Shown here piece by piece: positions 27,407-36,699 of a stretch of DNA of 64,000 nucleotides; position 1 is the first letter of the stretch; each line of letters begins with the position of its first letter. The notes under the pieces were generated by a model. That model was not told the origin of the DNA and made no database searches. It saw nothing but the letters and a program-made list of their open reading frames with translations. The position numbers and the translations under genes are program-made. This stretch comes from Bacteroidales bacterium (GTDB lineage Bacteria > Bacteroidota > Bacteroidia > Bacteroidales > P3): contig JAFVBF010000071.1 in NCBI GenBank assembly GCA_017480145.1, positions 1 to 64,000 on the forward strand, read 5' to 3'.

Positions 27407-29083
27407 TTACAATGCCATGAGGACAAGGACTTGTGCCATGATGACGCGGAGAAACATTGATAGGGGATAGACAGTCGCATAAGCCACTGAGGCCTGATCA
27501 TTGCCACAGATGCTATTGGAGTACGCAAGGGCTGGTGGGTCAGTGGTGGCGCCACTGATAAGACCTGCGATGGTGAAGTAGCTATGGTGTAAGAAGATTC
27601 GGGCAATTATGCCAGTCAATAGACATGGAATGGTGGTGATGAGGAATCCATATAGAACCCACCAAAGACCACCGTTCATGACGGTTTCGATAAAACCCTG
27701 TCCGGCACCGAGGCCTACGGCGGCCATGAAAAGGCAGATACCCATCTCGCGGAGGAGCAGTTTTACTGAGGCTGTCGTGTAGGTAACCAGGTGCATTTGA
27801 GGCCCGAAGCGGCTAAGCAGTATGGAGACGATAAGTGGGCCGCCAGCAAGTCCGAGTTTGACGGGGACCGGCATTCCTGGCAGCATGATGGGAACCATGC
27901 CAAGTAGTACGCCGAGAGCAATGCCGATAAAGGTGGCAAAAAGCTGTGGTGTATCAAGCCTCTGGACGGCGTTGCCCACCAATTGTTCGACCTTTTTGAC
28001 ATCAGAGGCGCTGCCAACAACAGTGATACGGTCTCCTAATTGCAAATAGAGGTCTGGTTGGGCAACGAGATCAATCCCGGCACGTTTGATACGGCTTATG
28101 GTAACGTTGAGGGATTGGCGAATGCTAAGGTCTCTGAGTCTTTTGCCCTGTAGCCCCGTGTTGGTTACAACGATGCGGGTGGATACTAATTCGCCATGCG
28201 ACTGATCGCTCCATTGCTGGGCCCCCTGGCCTTCAATACGATGGCCCAGTAGCATGGCTATGGCATTTATATCGTCAGGATGGGCTACCATATAAATGCG
28301 GTCTCCCAATGTCAAGATGGTATTTGCATTCGCCATCTCGATACTATCTGATTCGTGGTGTTTGACCCTTGTTACCACGACCTTTCTGCCACTGACTTTG
28401 AGAAGTTCTCTGATGGTCTTCCCATCCACGGCATCGTTGCTGACCTCAATAGTTGCGGCTTCAACTTCTTCTTCGTGTTTTTGGGCATTCTGCGTATGCA
28501 GGTGTTGCTCATCTTCAAGTTTGATGCGAAAAATAGAGCGTAGTAATACAATGCTAAGTATAATGCCAACAACTCCAAGAGGGTAGGCTACGGCGTAACC
28601 TTGGGCAAAGATAGCATTCGATTCCCCACCCATCATGTCGCTATAGGTCTGCTGTGCGGCACCGAGACCAGGAGTGTTGGTTACGGCTCCATAAAGCACA
28701 CCTATCATAGCGGTGAGACTCTCTCCTGTGATGAGGTGGATTGCATAGGCAATACCGCTTCCCAGCAGGATGAGGAGTGTGGCAAGCAGGTTGAGCGAAA
28801 GACCACCCTGTCGGAAAGAAGAGAAGAACCCCGGACCGACCTCCATACCTATGGAGTAGATAAAAAGTATCAGTCCGAACTCCTTTACAAAGTGTGACGT
28901 GGTGGCATCGAGGACGAGTCCGAAATGACTGGCGAAAATGCCTACGAATAAAACCCACGTGACACCCAGCGATACTCCGCCAATCTTGATGCGCGACAGG
29001 GCAAGACCTGTCGCAATGACCAAGGACAGCAAGACAATGCTGTGTGCCACACTGGGCTGCATGAATAGATTTGTAAACCACAT
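27407..29083 (-). CDS. AspT/YidE/YbjL-type putative antiporter
   Basis: A 558-residue membrane protein with two copies of the AspT/YidE/YbjL duplication domain (each about five to six membrane segments; GVLYGAVTNTPGLGAAQQTYS in the first, ISGATTDPPALAYSNSI in the second). Between them, residues about 205-375, lie two TrkA-C (RCK_C) domains (LTLGDRIYMVAHPDD, LQLGDRITVVGSASD) that can bind ligands. AspT itself exchanges aspartate and alanine; the substrate of this protein is not known. It lies 118 bases downstream of the acyl-CoA ligase on the same strand. Confidence 0.85.
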   Translation of the reverse strand: MWFTNLFMQPSVAHSIVLLSLVIATGLALSRIKIGGVSLGVTWVLFVGIFASHFGLVLDATTSHFVKEFGLILFIYSIGMEVGPGFFSSFRQGGLSLNLLATLLILLGSGIAYAIHLITGESLTAMIGVLYGAVTNTPGLGAAQQTYSDMMGGESNAIFAQGYAVAYPLGVVGIILSIVLLRSIFRIKLEDEQHLHTQNAQKHEEEVEAATIEVSNDAVDGKTIRELLKVSGRKVVVTRVKHHESDSIEMANANTILTLGDRIYMVAHPDDINAIAMLLGHRIEGQGAQQWSDQSHGELVSTRIVVTNTGLQGKRLRDLSIRQSLNVTISRIKRAGIDLVAQPDLYLQLGDRITVVGSASDVKKVEQLVGNAVQRLDTPQLFATFIGIALGVLLGMVPIMLPGMPVPVKLGLAGGPLIVSILLSRFGPQMHLVTYTTASVKLLLREMGICLFMAAVGLGAGQGFIETVMNGGLWWVLYGFLITTIPCLLTGIIARIFLHHSYFTIAGLISGATTDPPALAYSNSICGNDQASVAYATVYPLSMFLRVIMAQVLVLMAL

Positions 29084-29200
29084 GACAGAATTAGTTTTAT
29101 TAGTTGATGAATTGTGTATGGAATTGCTTATTCGCCTGCAACATGGTTTTGTTGAAGTGTTTGCCTCGAGATTTAAAGTATCGGTAGAATGCTTTTGTTG

Positions 29201-31063
29201 TTATTTCTTCTTTCCGAGGTTGATAGATGGCAATTCGACTTGGCGGAATACGGAGAACAACTTGTTTCCATTGGCCTCTTCCTTGCCGTAGATTTGGTTG
29301 ATAAGGGGTTTGTATTTTGCCATCACTACGGGACGTTTCACTTTGAGGGTGGGGGAGAGCATTCCGTTTTTGTCAGTCCACTCTTCTGCGACGAGACGGA
29401 ACTGCTTGATTTGTTCGTGGGCAGCAAACTCGGGATTGATTTTGTTTACAATCTCCTGCATTTTCTTTTTCACTTCTGGCAGTTCGATGAGTGCATTGTT
29501 GTCGCGATAGTGCAGTTTATGTTTGAGTGCCCAGTAATGCAGGGTGTTGAAGTTGGGTGCAATGAGTGCGGCTGCGAATTTCTCATTCTCGCCCACGACC
29601 ATGACTTGGTCAATATATTCAGACTCTCGAAGCTTGTTTTCCAATACCTGTGGAGCAATGTATTTACCTGCTGACAGCTTGAAGATGTCTTTCTTACGGT
29701 CAGTGATTTTGAGGTATTTCCCCGCGACAAATACGCCGACGTCGCCTGTATGGAACCATCCGTCGCTGTCTATGACTTGGGCAGTGTATTCTGGGTCTTT
29801 GTAGTAGCCAAGCATAACGTGGGGGCCCCGAGTGAGTATTTCGCCATCGTCAGCCAGTAGGCATTCTGTGCCCGATAGAATAGGTCCTACGGTGCCGATG
29901 CGTACAAGGTTATCGTGGGGATTATTGACGGCGATGACGGGGGATGTCTCGCTGAGGCCGTAGCCCTCGTAAATATTGAATCCGGCTGCGGCAAAAAGTC
30001 GGACGAGTCGGGCCTGAATACTGCTGCCGCCACTAATGATAACGAAATGATTGCCGCCAAATTTTTCTCTCCACTTGCTATATACCATACGGTCGTAAAA
30101 GTATTGTTTGATTTGATACCATAGCGATACTTTTTTGACAAAACCATAGTCATAGCGTTCGCCGTGCTTGAATGCTCGGGTGTATATTTTCTTTTTTATG
30201 CCTCGGAAGTCTTTGCCAGCAGCATAGAGTTTGTCGTAAATCATTTCGAGAACTCGTGGCACTGCGCAGAATCCGCGTGCTCCTACTTCGACAACGTTCT
30301 GCTGAATGGTCCCGAGACTCTCTGCGTAGTAGATACTTACACCAAGGTATTGAAAGTGATAGTTCATACTCCGTTCGAAGACGTGATTGAGTGGCAGGAA
30401 GCTAAGAACCTTGTAGCTCGGATCCATTATATTGACTTTGGAATGCGCCAGGAAGTTAGAACATAGATTGCGATGAGAGAGCATGACGCCTTTGGGGGCT
30501 CCCGTGGTACCGCTGGTGTATATAAGGGAAGTCCAGTCGTCTGGTTTGATGCTTTCTTTTCGGCTTTCGATGGTCAGCATATGTTTGTCGCGGTTGGCAA
30601 TACCGGCCTTTAGTATTTCAATCATGTTGCGTCTGCCTTCGACAGGAGCCATTGTGAATACTTCTGGCGGATTTTCCATTTTGTCGAGGGCAGGTATGAT
30701 ATGGTTTAGCAGTAACTTGTTATTCACAAATATGGCGCGTGCGCCGCTATGATTGAAAATGTGAAGATAGTTGTCCGCACTCAGCGTAGGGTAAACAGGT
30801 ACGTGGATGAGGCCGCTCATGGACAAAGCCATGTCGCAGAAATTCCATTCGGGGCAATTCCCACTAATAGTGACGATTCGTTCGCCAGGCTGAAAGCCCA
30901 TCTCGCAGAATCCGTAGGCCAGATAGTGGGCGTACTTATAATAGTCATGCGAACTATATTTAATCCATTCGCCGTTGACTTTGCCTGCCAGAATGTCCTC
31001 CTTGGGATGATTGGTCACAAGGTGTTCCAGCAGATCGAAGGTACGAGTAACTTCATGTTGCAT
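29201..31063 (-). CDS. Long-chain acyl-CoA ligase
   Basis: A 620-residue AMP-forming enzyme that activates fatty acids. It carries the phosphate-binding loop YTSGTTGAPKGVMLSH, the segment YEGYGLSETSPVIAV, DGWFHTGDVG and the C-terminal ITDRKKDIFKLSAGKYIAP with the catalytic Lys. Similar to the FadD15/AFD_class_I ligases of Bacteroidota. The start is set at ATG 31063 because the promoter box 31109-31116 lies within the longer frame from 31111. Confidence 0.9.
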   Translation of the reverse strand: MQHEVTRTFDLLEHLVTNHPKEDILAGKVNGEWIKYSSHDYYKYAHYLAYGFCEMGFQPGERIVTISGNCPEWNFCDMALSMSGLIHVPVYPTLSADNYLHIFNHSGARAIFVNNKLLLNHIIPALDKMENPPEVFTMAPVEGRRNMIEILKAGIANRDKHMLTIESRKESIKPDDWTSLIYTSGTTGAPKGVMLSHRNLCSNFLAHSKVNIMDPSYKVLSFLPLNHVFERSMNYHFQYLGVSIYYAESLGTIQQNVVEVGARGFCAVPRVLEMIYDKLYAAGKDFRGIKKKIYTRAFKHGERYDYGFVKKVSLWYQIKQYFYDRMVYSKWREKFGGNHFVIISGGSSIQARLVRLFAAAGFNIYEGYGLSETSPVIAVNNPHDNLVRIGTVGPILSGTECLLADDGEILTRGPHVMLGYYKDPEYTAQVIDSDGWFHTGDVGVFVAGKYLKITDRKKDIFKLSAGKYIAPQVLENKLRESEYIDQVMVVGENEKFAAALIAPNFNTLHYWALKHKLHYRDNNALIELPEVKKKMQEIVNKINPEFAAHEQIKQFRLVAEEWTDKNGMLSPTLKVKRPVVMAKYKPLINQIYGKEEANGNKLFSVFRQVELPSINLGKKK

Positions 31064-31108
31064 GTTTTCTAAATGTTTGTTGTATGTGTTGTGTATGTAT
31101 GTAAAATG

Positions 31109-31116
31109 CAAAGGTA
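31109..31116 (-). promoter_or_regulatory. -7 promoter box for the acyl-CoA ligase
   Basis: Minus-strand TACCTTTG followed by C, 46 bases upstream of ATG 31063. Confidence 0.6.
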
Positions 31117-31236
31117 CGTGTTTTTTCTGATACGGTTCTTTTTTAACATTGTGAGTGTGAGGGGTTGGGTATCAGGAGATATCTATTTTTGTAAGATGCC
31201 TATTGTAATGGATGCATTCTGCCATTTTTTTGCCTC

Positions 31237-31266
31237 TTTGCAGTGTGTTGTTTTTTCGTAATTTTG
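31237..31266 (+). promoter_or_regulatory. Promoter for the trk operon
   Basis: TTTG at 31237-31240, 18-base spacer, TAATTTTG at 31259-31266 followed by C. It lies 44 bases upstream of the trkA start. Confidence 0.72.
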
Positions 31267-31309
31267 CACACTGTTTTATAGTTATTGGTTTATTTCTGTT
31301 TTTAAACGA

Positions 31310-32650
31310 ATGAATATTATTATTGCAGGGGATGGTGACGTTGGTTTTTATCTTGCCAAGTCATTGACGGAACTTGGCCACAGCCTGACGGTGATTGATC
31401 CTGATTCGGAATTGCTCAAGCGACTTGAGAGCCAGTCGGATTTGATGACTCAGGTGGGTGATGCGACTTCTCCTATGGTGCTTGAACGTGCTGGAGTTCG
31501 GTCGTGTGATCTTTTCCTTTCGGTGCTGCGTACATAGGCTATCAATTTGGTTTCCTGTGCTATGGCTAAGAAACTTCATGCTAAACGAACGGTGGCAAGA
31601 GTGTCCAACATAGAGTTGATGGGCTCCCGTCAGCGTGAGATGCTGAAAGAAATTGGCGTGGATGAGATTGTGTGTCCGGAACACATCGCAGCAAGGGAGG
31701 TGACCAATCTATTGCGCAATACGGTGGCCACAGAGTTTTTCGATTTCTCCAACGGGCTTCTAACGATGACTCTTATCCGGATGGAGGCGGATTCTCCCGT
31801 GGTGAATATGAGTATTCGTGAAATGACCCAGAGTTATAGCGATTTGCAGGCTCGCATTGTGGCCGTTTTGCGTAAAGGAGAGACTATTATTCCTCATTAT
31901 GATTTTGTGCCTCAGGCTGGCGACCTTGTGTATGTCATTAGTCGGCCCAATCAGATGGAGGCGGTGAAACGCGTGTCGGGCAAGTCGGAAGTAATGATTC
32001 GCAAGGTTATGATTGCTGGTGGTGGGCGTGTCGGTTGCAATGTGGCTCTAAGTGAAGAGCGCAGCCGTACAGTAACGATAGTGGAAGAAAACCGTCGCCG
32101 ATGTGAAGAGCTTAGTGGGATTCTTGGAAAGACGTTGATTATTAATGGTGATGCGACAGACATGGATTTGCTGAAGGAGGAGGGTTTGGCATCGGTAGAT
32201 GCTTTTGTCGCAGTGACAGACTCGTCAGAGACCAACATTCTCACCTGCCTCCTTGCTAAACGATTGGGTGTGCGTCGCACCATTGCCCTTGTGGAAAATA
32301 CAGGATTTATAAGTTTGTCTCAAGACATTGGTATAGATACCATTATTAATAAAAAACTGATAGCCGCTTCCTACATAGCACGTATGATTGTAAAAGGCGA
32401 TGCAGTCCGCAGCAAGTGGCTTAGCGGTACCAATGCTGAACTTATAGAATTTGTGGTACATAGTGATTCGGTTGCAGCTACTCGGACCATCGAAAATCTT
32501 GGGCTGCCCGAGGGGTCTACGATAGGTGGCATAGTACGTGGCAGTACCACGGTGTTTCCTACTCGCGACACGCAAATGGAGGTCAATGACCGTGTGGTGA
32601 TGTTTATGTTTCCTCAGGTTGCCGACCGTGTGGCTCGGTTGTTTGATTAG
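31310..32650 (+). pseudogene. trkA: Trk potassium uptake regulator, interrupted by in-frame TAG
   Basis: The frame from 31310 to 32650 encodes a 446-residue TrkA, the cytosolic NAD(H)-binding regulator of TrkH channels, with two RCK_N (IIAGDGDVGFYLAK at the start; IAGGGRVGCNVALS near residue 233) and two RCK_C domains. Codon 76 is TAG (31535-31537); everything after it continues in the same frame with strong similarity. By alignment of the two internal repeats the stop sits where the second half has Glu (SSETNI), so a single G-to-T change (GAG to TAG) explains it. TAG ends other genes in the window (lpxC, dxs), so recoding is unlikely. Either a true nonsense mutation or a sequence error. Confidence 0.85.
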
Positions 32651-32666
32651 TTTTTGTTAAGTCTGA

Positions 32667-34145
32667 GTGCATAGAGAGTCCTTCATATTTAACCTTGGTT
32701 TATTGGCTCGTTTGCTGGGGCTGCTTTTGCTGGTGATGGCTTTCGCTCTGTTGCCTGCCATAGTGGTTTCTGTGGTTGTGGATGACGGCGTCTGGGCTGG
32801 ATTGATGGCAGCTTTTGTGCTATTTGCTGTTTTAGGAGTAGCTGGGCGCAATTGGCTTGGGCGTCATGCACTCTATCAGATGACTGAGCGGGAGAGTTTT
32901 TGGGTTACGGCAGTGGTTTGGCTTTTCATCCCTGTAATGGGGGCATTCCCGTACCTGTTTGCTGAGATTGCCATAAGTCCGCTTGACGCACTCTTCGAGT
33001 CCTTCAGTGGTTTTACGACAACGGGTTCTACCATTTTTGATGAACCAGCCTTGCTTCCGCCAAGTTTGCTGGTCTGGCGCGCCACCACCCAATGGGTTGG
33101 AGGTGGCGGCCTGTTGTTGTTGGTTGTCGCTCTTTTCAGTCGTATGCACGATGGCTCTTTCTTCCTCTATGATGCTGAGTTTTCGGGCACGGTGCAGCAG
33201 CGTCTTCATCCCCATTTGTCAGTAACCGTCAGAAAAATGTTTGTGGTCTATGCGGGAGGCACATTGATTCTCTTTTTGTTGCTGTTGCTGCTTGGCAATG
33301 GATTCGTGAATTCTCTTTGTGTCAGTCTTGCAACGCTCTCCACTGGAGGTTTTATGACTTCGTCTTCTGGGCTGGCTGGTTTTGGCATTGGCTCGCAGGC
33401 TGTAGTGTCCTTTTTTATGTTGATTAGCGGGGTTAATCTCGCTTTGGTTTATAGTGTATGCAGGCGGCAGTGGCGTCCTCTGCGTGAGAGTGATGAGTTT
33501 CACTGGTACATCGCTATCTTTGCATGTTGTGTGCTGCTTACGGCCGCGATGCTATATACGGCGGGTAATGACATCGTCCAGTCGCTGCGCTATGCCGTGT
33601 TCCATGTGGCTGCAACGATTTCCACATGCGGTTTTTACATCGACACCCCTTCCTGCTGGTCTTTTGGCGTGGTCATCATTACTTTTTTGTTGCTTTTTGT
33701 GGGGGCTTGTACGGGCTCTACTGGCGGAGGCATCAAGGTTAAGCGTGTGCAGATGGTGGCTCGCTATATCCGAAATTATTTTACGCGCATGGTTCATCCT
33801 CGTGCTGTTTTTGCTGTGAAATTGGACGGCATCGTTATTTCGGACGACTATATCAATAAGATTTTTGCTTTTGTATTCATGTATTTGGCGTTTGTGCTGG
33901 GAGGAGCTTTCGCTTTGATGGTTACAGGCGTTGATCTTTCCTCGGCACTTGTTATGGCAGCTGCCAATATGTGTAATCTTGGCCCTACGCCCTTGACGGG
34001 TGACCTCGGGGTGACGGTAGGGTACTCTCTGCTGCCCTCGGTAGCTAAGCTCACACTTATGGTTCTTATGGTCGCTGGTAGAATAGAGATATTCGCTCTG
34101 GCAGCCTTGTTCTCTCGTTCATACTGGAATCGCATTAGACGTTAA
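32667..34145 (+). CDS. trkH: TrkH-type potassium channel/transporter (first copy)
   Basis: A 492-residue potassium-translocating subunit with four repeated M1-P-M2 units. The selectivity-filter glycines are visible in SGFTTTGSTIF, LATLSTGGFM, TISTCGFYI and NMCNLGPTPL. It should work with TrkA, encoded just upstream. The frame has no ATG before residue 24, inside the first membrane segment; the start used is GTG at 32667, directly after an in-frame TGA (32664-32666). This may be a real GTG start or a mutated or miscalled ATG. Confidence 0.9.
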   Translation: MHRESFIFNLGLLARLLGLLLLVMAFALLPAIVVSVVVDDGVWAGLMAAFVLFAVLGVAGRNWLGRHALYQMTERESFWVTAVVWLFIPVMGAFPYLFAEIAISPLDALFESFSGFTTTGSTIFDEPALLPPSLLVWRATTQWVGGGGLLLLVVALFSRMHDGSFFLYDAEFSGTVQQRLHPHLSVTVRKMFVVYAGGTLILFLLLLLLGNGFVNSLCVSLATLSTGGFMTSSSGLAGFGIGSQAVVSFFMLISGVNLALVYSVCRRQWRPLRESDEFHWYIAIFACCVLLTAAMLYTAGNDIVQSLRYAVFHVAATISTCGFYIDTPSCWSFGVVIITFLLLFVGACTGSTGGGIKVKRVQMVARYIRNYFTRMVHPRAVFAVKLDGIVISDDYINKIFAFVFMYLAFVLGGAFALMVTGVDLSSALVMAAANMCNLGPTPLTGDLGVTVGYSLLPSVAKLTLMVLMVAGRIEIFALAALFSRSYWNRIRR

Positions 34146-34183
34146 GTCTATCACATTGGCAAAGGCTCTTATAAAATCGAGAA

Positions 34184-35647
34184 ATGATGAGAATCACAGA
34201 TGTAAAGGCATTGTTGCGTTTTTTGGGTCTGCTGCTGATTTCAGAGGGCGGTTTAATGCTGCTTTGCTTGATTCCTGATATTCATTTTCACGAAGGTATG
34301 TGGCGCCCCATTGCGGTGTCGGGTCTCTTTACTCTGTCTTGTGGAGCATTGCCCGTAGTGCGCTATCGTCATTATCGAACCATCAGCGACAATCGTCTTG
34401 CCTTTCTTCTTGTTGTAGTTATATGGTTGCTGTTGTCTCTTTTTGGCACACTCCCATTCCTGTCCACGGGTGCTTTGTTGCGTTTCAGTGATGCCTATTT
34501 TGAGGCCATGTCTGGATTTACATCCACGGGTGCTACGGTATTCTATGATGTCCAGCATCTGCCATCGGCCATCTTATTGTGGCGCAGTATGTCGCAGTGG
34601 ATTGGTGGTTTTGGTATCATTCTCGTCGTGCTGGCCCTCATGCCTCGGCTGGGTATCAACAAATACAGCCTCTACACAGCCTCTGCCTCTATAGAGGATC
34701 CTACGGCACGTCAGCTGAGCGACACAGCTATGTCCTTTCGCCGCATGCTGAGCATCTATCTTTTGCTAACTGCGATATTTATCTGGCTATTTCACTCTTC
34801 GGGGATGCATCTTTGGGATGCTGTCAATCTTGTTTTTACAAACATCTCCTCAGGAGGATTCTCTATTTATAACGATGGTATAGCCTCGCTCACACCCCGT
34901 CAGCAATATCTTGTGGCTTTGTCCATGCTTTTTGGCGGAGTCAATTTCACTATGATATATCTTTTTATATCCTTTAGGTGGAATCGGCTTGAGGGAAAGC
35001 GTGAGCAACTCCGATGCTATCTTATGCTTTTTGGGGTTGGTGTGATGGTTGCCGTTTATGCTTTGCGCTTTCACATGGGTTATGGTTGGCATGACGCTCT
35101 GCGCCTTGCCGTGGTTCAGTCGGCCAGTGCTATCTCTACCACGGGTACTCAGGGTGTCGACGTGGCTTTATGGTGGCCTCCCGTGGGGTTTCTTTTTATT
35201 CTTATGGCTGTTTGTGGCGGCATGGCTGGTTCAACATCGGGCGGCATAAAGATAATGCGCGTGCTAATCCTTGTGCGTAATGTTCGTACTATCCTGCGTC
35301 AGCGGCTGCATCCTCGGGCTGTCAATCCTGTAAGACTCAATGGCCAGCCGGTGGCTCATTCAGTCATTAATAATGTCATGGTCTTGTTTTTTGTCTATGG
35401 GGCAGTGGTGTTTGTAGGACTTTTCGGCCTTATGCTATGTGGCGAGAGCGGTAGCGATGCCATCGGTGCGATGATGGGCTGTTTCACGGGCTATGGGCCT
35501 CGCTTTGGACTTGGGGTGAGTGATGGTCACTATGCCTTTTTCTCAGAGGGAAGCAAGTGGGTCTGTGTCTCTGCCATGCTTTTGGGCCGGCTCGAATGCC
35601 TGACGGTACTTGTACTATTTTATCCATCCTTTTGGCATCGTCGCTAA
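34184..35647 (+). CDS. trkH: TrkH-type potassium channel/transporter (second copy)
   Basis: A 487-residue paralogue of the preceding gene. Filter segments are SGFTSTGATVF, TNISSGGFSIY, SAISTTGTQG and GCFTGYGPRFG, all with the required glycine. The two copies are clearly diverged and so represent an old duplication or separate acquisition, not a recent tandem copy. Thirty-eight bases separate them and they probably share the trkA promoter. Confidence 0.9.
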   Translation: MMRITDVKALLRFLGLLLISEGGLMLLCLIPDIHFHEGMWRPIAVSGLFTLSCGALPVVRYRHYRTISDNRLAFLLVVVIWLLLSLFGTLPFLSTGALLRFSDAYFEAMSGFTSTGATVFYDVQHLPSAILLWRSMSQWIGGFGIILVVLALMPRLGINKYSLYTASASIEDPTARQLSDTAMSFRRMLSIYLLLTAIFIWLFHSSGMHLWDAVNLVFTNISSGGFSIYNDGIASLTPRQQYLVALSMLFGGVNFTMIYLFISFRWNRLEGKREQLRCYLMLFGVGVMVAVYALRFHMGYGWHDALRLAVVQSASAISTTGTQGVDVALWWPPVGFLFILMAVCGGMAGSTSGGIKIMRVLILVRNVRTILRQRLHPRAVNPVRLNGQPVAHSVINNVMVLFFVYGAVVFVGLFGLMLCGESGSDAIGAMMGCFTGYGPRFGLGVSDGHYAFFSEGSKWVCVSAMLLGRLECLTVLVLFYPSFWHRR

Positions 35648-35725
35648 AGCCAATCTTTCTGTCTGATAAAAAGAATCTGTCGGATTTCTCCCTGTATTCA
35701 TCTTCTCCCGTATTTGGAAAAATCG

Positions 35726-35733
35726 TACCTTTG
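35726..35733 (+). promoter_or_regulatory. -7 promoter box for the flavin-reductase-like gene
   Basis: TACCTTTG followed by C, 36 bases upstream of ATG 35770. Confidence 0.6.
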
Positions 35734-35769
35734 CAACTCAATACAAACCCTATTAAACAATATCATCTT

Positions 35770-36465
35770 ATGAAAAAAACACTTTTTTTATGTGCGGTAG
35801 CAACTTTGATTCTTGCCGCCTGCCAGCCCAAAAATCAGCAAACCAACGATAATAATATCAGCTTGGAAGATTTGGACATCAAAGATGTCTCTGGACGCGT
35901 CAATTTTGGTGGCGAGAATCCCCTTATCACTCCCCAGCCAGCCCTTATGATTGCTACCTATGACGCCATGGAAATCCCTGATGTAATGATGGCAGCCTGG
36001 GGAGGTCAGTGTGGCTCAAACCTCATCTCCTTCAACCTGTCAAGCCACAAGACTATGGACAATCTTCGTCTCAAGCGTGCCTTTACGATCAGTTTCGCCA
36101 GCCGTGCCAATGTTGTTGAGAGTGATTACTTTGGCATTGTGAGTGGAAACAAAGTTCCAGACAAAGTCTCCAAAGCAGGTTTTACCGCTACTAAAAGCCC
36201 TAATGTGGATGCTCCTATCATCAATGAGTACCCCTTGACACTTGAGTGTCGCGTCGTTGATATCATAGAACATGAGAACGGCGGTGCCTATGTGATTGGC
36301 GAAGTGCTCAATATGAGCGCTGACGAGAGCGTATTGACCGATGGAAAAATTGACTATGACAAGCTTCAGCCACTGATTTATGAGTCCAGCACCAAAAGTT
36401 ACCGTGCCATTGGTGAGGTTGTTGGCCAGGCCTGGGGATCTGGTCGAGCCATTATGGAAAAATAA
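35770..36465 (+). CDS. Lipoprotein with flavin-reductase-like domain
   Basis: A 231-residue protein with a lipoprotein signal (LAAC, lipidated Cys18), a short Asn/Gln-rich linker and a flavin reductase-like FMN-binding domain (ALMIATYDAMEIPDVMMAAWGG; FTISFASRANVVESDYFGIVSG; ECRVVDIIEHENGGAYVIGEV). Such proteins in Bacteroidota are usually cytoplasmic; a lipoprotein form suggests an extracytoplasmic flavin role, which is inference. Start ATG 35770 is chosen because it begins the signal sequence and follows the promoter; an earlier frame overlaps trkH. A terminator follows. Confidence 0.82.
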   Translation: MKKTLFLCAVATLILAACQPKNQQTNDNNISLEDLDIKDVSGRVNFGGENPLITPQPALMIATYDAMEIPDVMMAAWGGQCGSNLISFNLSSHKTMDNLRLKRAFTISFASRANVVESDYFGIVSGNKVPDKVSKAGFTATKSPNVDAPIINEYPLTLECRVVDIIEHENGGAYVIGEVLNMSADESVLTDGKIDYDKLQPLIYESSTKSYRAIGEVVGQAWGSGRAIMEK

Positions 36466-36493
36466 CCTTCGCAGGTAGTAAAATATTTACTGG

Positions 36494-36530
36494 AAAGGCC
36501 TGACTTTTCATTACGAAGTCAGGCCTTTTT
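36494..36530 (+). terminator. Intrinsic terminator
   Basis: AAAGGCCTGACTT (36494-36506) pairs with AAGTCAGGCCTTT (36516-36528), followed by TT: a 13-bp GC-rich stem 28 bases after the lipoprotein stop codon. Confidence 0.9.
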
Positions 36531-36580
36531 AGTATCCTTTGGAAGGTTGAATGGCTTCTGGTTGCGTAACCGCATGATTT

Positions 36581-36612
36581 TTTGTGCCTAATCAAATAAA
36601 TTTGTACCTTTG
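36581..36612 (+). promoter_or_regulatory. Promoter for the DUF349-gldB operon
   Basis: TTTG 36581-36584, 20-base spacer, TACCTTTG 36605-36612. The downstream start codon is at 36700. Confidence 0.72.
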
Positions 36613-36699
36613 TGTCCTATATGCCTTAAAGGCTGAACACACCATCACTCAATGTATCTTGTTGATGCATTGTTAATTCTAACAACAAAATTAACCATA

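Noticed and set aside
31547..32650. A separate shorter TrkA starting from TTG 31547
   Set aside because: It is in the same frame as the upstream 75 codons and begins in the middle of the first RCK domain, so it is the rest of an interrupted gene.
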